Assembly (NCBI GenBank): GCA_963575645.1 | Contig: OY754469.1 | Location: 21,222,001 to 21,286,000, forward strand | Length of the DNA stretch: 64,000 nt | Direction: 5' to 3' | Origin: Xanthostigma xanthostigma | Taxonomy: Eukaryota > Arthropoda > Insecta > Raphidioptera > Raphidiidae | Shown here: one piece after another, positions 51,101 through 63,100 of the stretch | Layout of the letters: each line of letters starts with the position of its first letter | How positions within the stretch are numbered: the first letter of the stretch is position 1 | Translations under genes and position numbers: made by a program | The notes under the pieces: generated by a model | Told to the model about the DNA's origin: nothing | The model's input: only the letters and a program-made list of their open reading frames with translations | The model's database searches: none

Positions 51101-54100
51101 AAGAATCTCCTGTTAAAGCAGAATCAGTTACAGAATTTATTGTCGAAAAAATTTTACCCTCTGATGAAAAACTACCGCTAACTGAAATTCCTCAATCGCC
51201 TACAAAGGAATCTCCCGTTGAAAAAGAACTAGTATCAGAAACTACTGAAGGAAAAGTAACACCGATTGATAAAAAATCGCCAGTATCGGAAATTTCTAAA
51301 TCGCCTGGAAAAGAATCCCCCGTTGAAAAAGTCTCAGTATCAGAAACTCTTAAAGAAGAAAAAACACCGATTGATAAAATATCACCGGCAACGGACGTTT
51401 TTAAGACACCTGAAAAAGAATCTCCTGTTAAAGCAGAATCAGTTACAGAATTTATTGTCGAAAAAATTTTACCCTCTGATGAAAAACTACCGCTAACTGA
51501 AATTCCTAAATCGCCTACAAAGGAATCTCCCGTTGAAAAAGAACTAGTATCAGAAACTACTGAAGGAAAAGTAACACCGATTGATAAAAAATCGCCAGTA
51601 TCGGAAATTTCTAAATCGCCTGGAAAAGAATCCCCCGTTGAAGAAGTTTCAGTATCAGAAACTCTTAAAGAAGAAAAAACACCGATTGATAAAATATCAC
51701 CGGCAACGGACGTTTCTAAGACACCTGAAAAAGAATCTCCTTTTAAAGCAGAATCAGTTACAGAATTTATTGTCGAAAAAATTTTACCCTCTGATGAAAA
51801 ACTACCGCTAACTGAAATTCCTAAATCGCCTACAAAGGAATCTCCCGTTGAAAAAGAACTAGTATCAGAAACTACTGAAGGAAAAGTAACACCGATTGAT
51901 AAAAAATCGCCGGTATCGGAAATTTCTAAATCGCCTGGAAAAGAATCCCCTGTTGAAGAAGTCTCAGTATCAGAAACTCTTAGAGAAGAAAAAACACCGA
52001 TTGATAAAATATCACCGGCAACGGACGTTTCTAAGACACCTGAGAAAGAATCTCCTGTTAAAGCAGAATCAGTTACAGAATTTATTGTCGACAAAATTTT
52101 ACCCTCTGATGAAAAACTACCGCTAACTGAAATTCCTAAATCGCCTACAAAGGAATCTCCCGTTGAAAAAGAACTAGTATCAGAAACTACTGAAGGAAAA
52201 GTAACACCGATTGATAAAAAATCGCCAGTATCGGAAATTTCTAAATCGCCTGGAAAAGAATCCCCCGTTGAAGAAGTCTCAGTATCAGAAACTCTTAAAG
52301 AAGAAAAAACACCGATTGATAAAATATCACCGGCAATGGACGTTTCTAAGACACCTGAAAAAGAATCTCCTGTTAAAGCAGAATCAGTTACAGAATTTAT
52401 TGTCGAAAAAATTTTACCCTCTGATGAAAAACTACCGCTAACTGAAATTCCTAAATCGCCTACAAAGGAATCTCCCGTTGAAAAAGAACTAGTATCAGAA
52501 ACTACTGAAGGAAAAGTAACACCGATTGATAAAGAATCGCCAGTATCGGAAATTTCTAAATCGCCTGGAAAAGAATCCCCCGTTGAAGAAGTCTCAGTAT
52601 CAGAAACTCTTAAAGAAGAAAAAACACCGATTGATAAAATATCACCGGCAACGGACGTTTCTAAGACACCTGAAAAAGAATCTCCTGTTAAAGCAGAATC
52701 AGTTACAAAATTTATTGTCGAAAAAATTTTACCATCTGATGAAAAACTACCGCTAACTGAAATTCCTAAATCGCCTACAAAGGAATCTCCCGTTGAAAAA
52801 GAACTAGTATCAGAAACTACTGAAGAAAAAGTAACACCGATTGATAAAAAATCGCCAGTATCGGAAATTTCTAAATCGCCTGGAAAAGAATCCCCCGTTG
52901 AAGAAGTCTCAGTATCAGAAACTCTTAAAGAAGAAAAAACACCGATTGATAAAATTTCACCGGCAACGGACGTTTCTAAGACACCTGAAAAAGAATCTCC
53001 TGTTAAAGCAGAATCAGTTACAGAATTTATTGTCGAAAAAATTTTACCCTCTGATGAAAAACTACCGCTAACTGAAATTCCTAAATCGCCTACAAAGGAA
53101 TCTCCCGTTGAAAAAGAACTAGTATCAGAAACTACTGAAGGAAAAGTAACACCGATTGATAAAGAATCGCCAGTATCGGAAATTTCTAAATCGCCTGGAA
53201 AAGAATCCCCCGTTAAAGAAGTCTCAGTATCAAAAACTCTTAAAGAAGAAAAAACACCGATTGATAAAATATCACCGGCAACGGACGTTTCTAAGACACC
53301 TGAAAAAGAATCTCCTGTTAAAGCAGAATCAGTTACAGAATTTATTGTCGAAAAAATTTTACCATCTGATGAAAAACTACCGCTAACTGAATTTCCTAAA
53401 TCGCCTACAAAGGAATCTCCCGTTGAAAAAGAACTAGTATCAGAAATTACTGAAGGAAAAGTAACACCGATTGATAAAAAATCGCCAGTATCGGAAATTT
53501 CTAAATCGCCTGGAAAAGAATCCCCTGTTGAAGAAGTCTCAGTATCAGAAACTCTTAAAGAAGAAAAAACACCGATTGGTAAAATATCACCGGCAACGGA
53601 CGTTTCTAAGACACCTGAAAAAGAATCTCCTGTTAAAGCAGAATCAGTTACAGAATTTATTGTCGATAAAATTTTACCCTCTAATGAAAAACTACCGCTA
53701 ACTGAAATTCCTAAATCGCCTACAAAAGAATATCCCGTTGAAAAAGAACTAGTATCAGAAACTACTGAAGGAAAAGTAACACCGATTGATAAAAAATCGC
53801 CCGTATCGGAAATTTCTAAATCGCCTGGAAAAGAAACCCCCGTTGAAGAAGTTTCAGTATCAGAAACTCTTAAAGAAGAAAAAACACCGATTGATAAAAT
53901 ATCACCGGCAACGGACGTTTCTAAAACACCTGAAAAAGAATCTCCTGTTAAAGCAGAATCAGTTACAGAATTTATTGTCGAAAAAATGTTACCCTCTGAT
54001 GAAAAACTACCGCTAACTGAAATTCCTAAATCGCCTACAAAGGAATCTCCCGTTGAAAAAGAACTAGTATCAGAAACTACTGAAGGAAAAGTAACACTGA

Positions 54101-57100
54101 TTGATAAAAAATCGCCGGTATCGGAAATTTCTAAATCGCCTGGAAAAGAATCCCCCGTTGAAGAAGTCTCAGTATCAGAAACTCTTAAAGAAGAAAAAAC
54201 ACCGATTGATAAAATATCACCGGCAACGGACGTTTCTAAGACACCTGAGAAAGAATCTCCTGTTAAAGCAGAATCAGTTACAGAATTTATTGTCGACAAA
54301 ATTTTACCCTCTGATGAAAAACTACCGCTAACTGAAATTCCTAAATCGCCTACAAAGGAATCTCCCGTTGAAAAAGAACTAGTATCAGAAACTACTGAAG
54401 GAAAAGTAACACCGATTGATAAAAAATCGCCAGTATCGGAAATTTCTAAATCGCCTGGAAAAGAATCCCCCGTTAAAGAAGTCTCAGTATCAGAAACTCT
54501 TAAAGAAGAAAAAACACCGATTGATAAAATATCACCGGCAACGGACGTTTCTAAGACACCTGAAAAAGAATCTCCTGTTAAAGCAGAATCAGTGACAGAA
54601 TTTATTGTCGAAAAAATTTTACCCTCTGATGAAAAACTACCGCTAACTGAAATTCCTAAATCGCCTACAAAGGAATCTCCCGTTGAAAAAGAACTAGTAT
54701 CAGAAACTACTGAAGGAAAAGTAACACCGATTGATAAAAAATCGCCAGTATCGGAAATTTCTAAATCGCCTGGAAAAGAATCCCCCGTTGAAGAAGTCTC
54801 AGTATCAGAAACTCTTAAAGAAGAAAAAACATTGATTGATAAAATATCACCGGCAACGGACGTTTCTAAAACACCTGAAAAAGAATCTCCTGTTAAAGCA
54901 GAATCAGTTACAGAATTTATTGTCGAAAAAATTTTACCCTCTGATGAAAAACTACCGCTAACTGAAATTCCTAAATCGCCTACGAAAGAATATCCCGTTG
55001 AAAAAGAACTAGTATCAGAAACTACTGAAGGAAAAGTAACACCGATTGATAAAAAATCGCCCGTATCGGAAATTTCTAAATCGCCTGGAAAAGAAACCCC
55101 CGTTGAAGAAGTTTCAGTATCAGAAACTCTTAAAGAAGAAAAAACACCGATTGATAAAATATCTCCGGCAACGGACGTTTCTAAAACACCTGAAAAAGAA
55201 TCTCCTGTTAAAGCAGAATCAGTTACAGAATTTATTGTCGAAAAAATTTTACCCTCTGATGAAAAACTACCGCTAACTGAAATTCCTAAATCGCCTACAA
55301 AGGAATCTCCCGTTGAAAAAGAACTAGTATCAGAAACTACTGAAGGAAAAGTAACACCGATTGATAAAAAATCGCCCGTATCGGAAATTTCTAAATCGCC
55401 TGGAAAAGAAACCCCCGTTGAAGAAGTTTCAGTATCAGAAACTCTTAAAGAAGAAAAAACACCGATTGATAAAATATCTCCGGCAACGGACGTTTCTAAG
55501 ACACCTGAAAAAGAATCTCCTGTTAAAGCAGAATCAGTTACAGAATTTATTGTCGAAAAAATTTTACCCTCTGATGAAAAACTACCGCTAACTGAAATTC
55601 CTAAATCGCCTACAAAGGAATCTCCCGTTGAAAAAGAACTAGTATCAGAAACTACTGAAGGAAAAGTAACACCGATTGATAAAGAATCGCCAGTATCGGA
55701 AATTTCTAAATCGCCTGGAAAAGAATCCCCCGTTAAAGAAGTCTCAGTATCAAAAACTCTTAAAGAAGAAAAAACACCGATTGATAAAATATCACCGGCA
55801 ACGGACGTTTCTAAGACACCTGAAAAAGAATCTCCTGTTAAAGCAGAATCAGTTACAGAATTTATTGTCGAAAAAATTTTACCATCTGATGAAAAACTAC
55901 CGCTAACTGAATTTCCTAAATCGCCTACAAAGGAATCTCCCGTTGAAAAAGAACTAGTATCAGAAATTACTGAAGGAAAAGTAACACCGATTGATAAAAA
56001 ATCGCCAGTATCGGAAATTTCTAAATCGCCTGGAAAAGAATCCCCTGTTGAAGAAGTCTCAGTATCAGAAACTCTTAAAGAAGAAAAAACACCGATTGGT
56101 AAAATATCACCGGCAACGGACGTTTCTAAGACACCTGAAAAAGAATCTCCTGTTAAAGCAGAATCAGTTACAGAATTTATTGTCGATAAAATTTTACCCT
56201 CTAATGAAAAACTACCGCTAACTGAAATTCCTAAATCGCCTACAAAAGAATATCCCGTTGAAAAAGAACTAGTATCAGAAACTACTGAAGGAAAAGTAAC
56301 ACCGATTGATAAAAAATCGCCCGTATCGGAAATTTCTAAATCGCCTGGAAAAGAAACCCCCGTTGAAGAAGTTTCAGTATCAGAAACTCTTAAAGAAGAA
56401 AAAACACCGATTGATAAAATATCTCCGGCAACGGACGTTTCTAAAACACCTGAAAAAGAATCTCCTGTTAAAGCAGAATCAGTTACAGAATTTATTGTCG
56501 AAAAAATTTTACCCTCTGATGAAAAACTACCGCTAACTGAAATTCCTAAATCGCCTACAAAGGAATCTCCCGTTGAAAAAGAACTAGTATCAGAAACTAC
56601 TGAAGGAAAAGTAACACTGATTGATAAAAAATCGCCGGTATCGGAAATTTCTAAATCGCCTGGAAAAGAATCCCCCGTTGAAGAAGTCTCAGTATCAGAA
56701 ACTCTTAAAGAAGAAAAAACACCGATTGATAAAATATCACCGGCAACGGACGTTTCTAAGACACCTGAGAAAGAATCTCCTGTTAAAGCAGAATCAGTTA
56801 CAGAATTTATTGTCGACAAAATTTTACCCTCTGATGAAAAACTACCGCTAACTGAAATTCCTAAATCGCCTACAAAGGAATCTCCCGTTGAAAAAGAACT
56901 AGTATCAGAAACTACTGAAGGAAAAGTAACACCGATTGATAAAAAATCGCCAGTATCGGAAATTTCTAAATCGCCTGGAAAAGAATCCCCCGTTGAAGAA
57001 GTCTCAGTATCAGAAACTCTTAAAGAAGAAAAAACACCGATTGATAAAATATCACCGGCAACGGACGTTTCTAAGACACCTGAAAAAGAATCTCCTGTTA

Positions 57101-60100
57101 AAGCAGAATCAGTGACAGAATTTATTGTCGAAAAAATTTTACCCTCTGATGAAAAACTACCGCTAACTGAAATTCCTAAATCGCCTACAAAGGAATCTCC
57201 CGTTGAAAAAGAACTAGTATCAGAAACTACTGAAGGAAAAGTAACACCGATTGATAAAAAATCGCCAGTATCGGAAATTTCTAAATCGCCTGGAAAAGAA
57301 TCCCCCGTTGAAGAAGTCTCAGTATCAGAAACTCTTAAAGAAGAAAAAACATTGATTGATAAAATATCACCGGCAACGGACGTTTCTAAAACACCTGAAA
57401 AAGAATCTCCTGTTAAAGCAGAATCAGTTACAGAATTTATTGTCGAAAAAATTTTACCCTCTGATGAAAAACTACCGCTAACTGAAATTCCTAAATCGCC
57501 TACAAAGGAATCTCCCGTTGAAAAAGAACACGTATCAGAAACTACTAAAGGAAAAGTAATACCGATTGATAAAAAATTGCCGGTATCGGAAATTTCTAAA
57601 TCACCTGAAAAAGAATCCCCCGTTGAAGAAGTCTCAGTATCAGAAACTCTTAAAGAAGAAAAAACACCGATTGATAAAATATTACCGGCAACGGACGTTT
57701 CTAAGACACCTGAAAAAGAATCTCCTGTTAAAGCAGAATCAGTTACAGAATTTATTGTCGAAAAAATTTTACCCTCTGATGAAAAACTACCGCTAACTGA
57801 AATTCCTAAATCGCCTACAAAGGAATCTCCCGTTGAAAAAGAACTAGTATCAGAAACTACTGAAGGAAAAGTAACACCGATTGATAAAAAATCGCCAGTA
57901 TCGGAAATTTCTAAATCGCCTGGAAAAGAATCCCCCGTTGAAGAAGTCTCAGTATCAGAAACTCTTAAAGAAGAAAAAACACCGATTGATAAAATATCAC
58001 CGGCAACGGACGTTTCTAAGACACCTGAAAAAGAATCTCCTGTTAAAGCAGAATCAGTTACAGAATTTATTGTCGAAAAAATTTTACCCTCTGATGAAAA
58101 ACTACCGCCAACTGAAATTCCTAAATCGCCTACAAAGGAATCTCCCGTTGAAAAAGAACTAGTATCAGAAACAACTGAAGGAAAAGTAACACCGATTGAT
58201 AAAAAATCGCCGGTATCGGAAATTTCTAAATCGCCTGGAAAAGAATCCCCCGTTGAAGAAGTCTCAGTATCAGAAACTCTTAAAGAAGAAAAAACACCGA
58301 TTGATAAAATATCACCGGCAACAGACGTTTCTAAGACACCTGAGAAAGAATCTCCTGTTAAAGCAGAATCAGTTACAGAATTTATTGTCGACAAAATTTT
58401 ACCCTCTGATGAAAAACTATCGCTAACTGAAATTCCTAAATCGCCTACAAAGGAATCTCCCGTTGAAAAAGAACTAGTATCAGAAGCTACTGAAGGAAAA
58501 GTAACACCGATTGATAAAAAATCGCCGGTATCGGAAATTTCTAAATCACCTGAAAAAGAATCCCCCGTTGAAGAAGTCTCAGTATCAGAAACTCTTAAAG
58601 AAGAAAAAACACCGATTGATAAAATATCACCGGCAACGGACGTTTCTAAGTTACCTGAAAGAGAATCTCCTGTTAAAGCCGAGTCAATTTCAGAACTTAT
58701 TGACGAAAAAATTTCATCCACTGATGAAAAACTACCGCTAACTGAAATTCCCAAATCGCCTTTAAGGGAATCTCCCGTTAAAAAAGAACCAGTATCAGAA
58801 TCTACTGAAGGAAAAGTAACACCGATTGATAAAAAATCGCCGGTATCGGAAATTTCTAAATCGCCTGGAAAAGAATCCCCCGTTGAAGAAGTCTCAGTAT
58901 CAGAAACTCTTAAAGAAGAAAAAACACCGATTGATAAAATATCACCGGCTACGGACGTTTCTAAGACACCTGAAAAAGAATCTCCTGTTAAAGCAGAATC
59001 AGTTACAGAATTTATTGTCGAAAAAATTTTACCCTCTGATGAAAAACTACCGCTAACTGAAATTCCTAAATCGCCTACAAAGGAGTCTCCCGTTGAAAAA
59101 GAACTAGTATCAGAAACTACTGAAGGAAAAGTAACACCGATTGATAAAAAATCGCCACTATCGGATATTTCTAAATCGCCTGGAAAAGAATCCCCCGTTG
59201 AAGAAGTCTCAGTATCAGAAACTCCTAAAGAAGAAAAAACACCGATTGATAAAATATCACCGGCAACGGACGTTTCTAAGACACCTGAGAAAGAATCTCC
59301 TGTTAAAGCAAAATCAGTTACAGAATTTATTGTCGAAAAAATTGTACCCTCTGATGAAAAACTAGAGTTAACTGAAATTCCTAAATCGCCTACAAAGGAA
59401 TCTCTCGTTGAAAAAGAACTAGTATTAGAAACTACTGAAGGAAAAGTAACACCGATTGATAAAAAATCGCCGGTATCGGAAATTTCTAAATCGCCTGGAA
59501 AAGAATCCCCCGTTGAAGAAGTCTCAGTATCAGAAACTCTTAAAGAAGAAAAAACACCGATTGATAAAATATCACCGGCAACGGACGTTTCTAAGACACC
59601 TGAAAAAGAGTCTCCTGTTAAAGCAGAATCAGTTATAGAATTTATTGTCGAAAAAATTTTACCCTCTGATGAAAAACTACCGCTAACTGAAATTCCTAAA
59701 TCGCCTACAAAGGAATTTCCCGTTGAAAAAGAACTAGTATCAGAAACTACTGAAGGAAAAGTAACACCGATTGATAAAAAATCGCCGGTATCGGAAATTT
59801 CTAAATCGCCTGGAAAAGAATCCCCCGTTGAAGAAGTCTCAGTATCAGAAACTCTTAAAGAAGAAAAAACACCGATTGATAAAATATCACCGGCAACGGA
59901 CGTTTCTAAGACACCTGAAAAAGAATCTCCTGTTAAAGCAGAATCAGTTACAGAATTTATTGTCGAAAAAATTTTACCCTCTGATGAAAAACTACAGTTA
60001 ACTGAAATTCCTAAATCGCCTACAAAGGAATCTCCCGTTGAAAAAGAACTAGTATCAGAAACTACTGAAGGAAAAGTAACACCGATTGATAAAAAATCGC

Positions 60101-63100
60101 CGGTATCGGAAATTTCTAAATCGCCTGGAAAAGAATCCCCCGTTAAAGAAGTCTCAGTATCAGAAACTCTTAAAGAAGAAAAAACACCGATTGATAAAAT
60201 ATCACCGGCAACGGACGTTTCTAAGACACCTGAAAAAGAATCTCCTGTTAAAGCAGAATCAGTTACAGAATTTATTGTCGAAAAAATTTTACCCTCTGAT
60301 AAAAAACTACCGCTAACTGAAATTCCTAAATCGCCTACAAAGGAGTCTCCCGTTGAAAAAGAACTAGTATCAGAAACTACTGAAGGAAAAGTAACACCGA
60401 TTGATAAAAAATCGCCACTATCGGATATTTCTAAATCGCCTGGAAAAGAATCCCCCGTTGAAGAAGTCTCAGTATCAGAAACTCCTAAAGAAGAAAAAAC
60501 ACCGATTGATAAAATATCACCGGCAACGGACGTTTCTAAGACACCTGAAAAAGAATCTCCTGTTAAAGCAGAATCAGTTACAGAATTTATTGTCGAAAAA
60601 ATTGTACCCTCTGATGAAAAACTAGAGTTAACTGAAATTCCTAAATCGCCTACAAAGGAATCTCTCGTTGAAAAAGAACTAGTATTAGAAACTACTGAAG
60701 GAAAAGTAACACCGATTGATAAAAAATCGCCGGTATCGGAAATTTCTAAATCGCCTGGAAAAGAATCCCCCGTTGAAGAAGTCTCAGTATCAGAAACTCT
60801 TAAAGAAGAAAAAACACCGATTGATAAAATATCACCGGCAACGGACGTTTCTAAGACACCTGAAAAAGAGTCTCCTGTTAAAGCAGAATCAGTTATAGAA
60901 TTTATTGTCGAAAAAATTTTACCCTCTGATGAAAAACTACCGCTAACTGAAATTCCTAAATCGCCTACAAAGGAATTTCCCGTTGAAAAAGAACTAGTAT
61001 CAGAAACTACTGAAGGAAAAGTAACACCGATTGATAAAAAATCGCCGGTATCGGAAATTTCTAAATCGCCTGGAAAAGAATCCCCCGTTGAAGAAGTCTC
61101 AGTATCAGAAACTCTTAAAGAAGAAAAAACACCGATTGATAAAATATCACCGGCAACGGACGTTTCTAAGACACCTGAAAAAGAATCTCCTGTTAAAGCA
61201 GAATCAGTTACAGAATTTATTGTCGAAAAAATTTTACCCTCTGATGAAAAACTACAGTTAACTGAAATTCCTAAATCGCCTACAAAGGAATCTCCCGTTG
61301 AAAAAGAACTAGTATCAGAAACTACTGAAGGAAAAGTAACACCGATTGATAAAAAATCGCCGGTATCGGAAATTTCTAAATCGCCTGGAAAAGAATCCCC
61401 CGTTAAAGAAGTCTCAGTATCAGAAACTCTTAAAGAAGAAAAAACACCGATTGATAAAATATCACCGGCAACGGACGTTTCTAAGACACCTGAAAAAGAA
61501 TCTCCTGTTAAAGCAAAATCAGTTACAGAATTTATTGTCGAAAAAATTTTACCCTCTGATGAAAAACTACCGCTAACTGAAATTCCTAAATCGCCTACAA
61601 AGGAATCTCCCGTTGAAAAAGAACTAGTACCAGAAACTACTGAAGGAAAAGTAACACCGATTGATAAAAAATTGCCGGTATCGGAAATTTCTAAATCACC
61701 TAAAAAAGAATCTTCCGTTGAACAAGAATCAGTATCAGAAACTACTGAAGGAAAAGTAACACCGATTGATAAAAAATCGCCGGTATCGGAAATTTCTAAA
61801 TCACCTGAAAAAGAATCCCCCGTTGAAGAAGTCTCAGTATCAGAAACTTTTAAAGAAGAAAAAACACCGATTGATAAAATATCACCGGCAACGGACGTTT
61901 CTAAGACACCTGAAAAAGAATCTCCTGGTAAAGCAGAATCAGGTACAGAATTTATTGTCGAAAAAATTTTACCCTCTGATGAAAAACTACCGCTAACTGA
62001 AATTCCTAAATCGCCTACAAAGGAATCTCCCGTTGAAAAAGAACACGTATCAGAAACTACTGATGGAAAAGTAACACCGATTGATAAAAAATTGCCGGTA
62101 TCGGAAATTTCTAAATCACCTGAAAAAGAATCTCCCGTTGAACAAGAATCAGTATCAGAAACTACTGAAGGAAAAGTAACACCGATTGATAAAAAATCGC
62201 CGGTATCGGAAATTCCTAAATCACCTGAAAAAGAATCCCCCGTTGAAGAAGTCTCAGTATCAGAAACTCTAAAAAAAGAAAAAACACCGATTGATAAAAT
62301 ATCACCGGTAACGGACGTTTCTAAGTTACCTGAAAGACAATTTCCTGTTAAAGCCGAGTCAATTTCAGAACTTATTGACGAAAAAATTTCATCCACTGAT
62401 GAAAAACTACCGCTAACTGAAATTCCTAAATCGCCTACAAAGGAATCTCCCGTTGAAAAAGAACCAGTATCAGAAACTACTGAAGGAAAAGTAACACCGA
62501 TTGATAAAAAATTGTCGGTATCGGAAATTTCTAAATCACCTGAAAAAGAATCTCCCGTTGAACAAGAAACAGTATCAGAAACTTTTAAAGAAGAAAAAAC
62601 ACCGATTGATAAAATATCACCGGCAACGGACGTTTCTAAGACACCTGAAAAAGAATCTCCTGTTAAAGCAGAATTAGTTACAGAATTTATTGTCGAAAAA
62701 ATTTTACCCTCTGATGAAAAACTACCGCTAACTGAAATTCCTAAATCGCCTACAAAGGAATCTCCCGTTGAAAAAGAACTAGTATCAGAAACTACTGAAG
62801 GAAAAGTAACACCGATTGATAAAAAATCGCCAGTATCGGAAATTTCTAAATCGCCTGGAAAAGAATCCCCCGTTGAAGAAGTCTCAGTATCAGAAACTCT
62901 TAAAGAAGAAAAAACACCGATTGATAAAATATCACCGGCAACGGACGTTTCTAAGACACCTGAAAAAGAATCTCCTGTTAAAGCAGAATCAGTTACAGAA
63001 TTTATTGTCGAAAAAATTTTACCCTCTGATGAAAAACTACCGCTAACTGGAATTCCTAAATCGCCTACAAAGGAATCTCCCGTTGAAAAAGAACTAGTAT

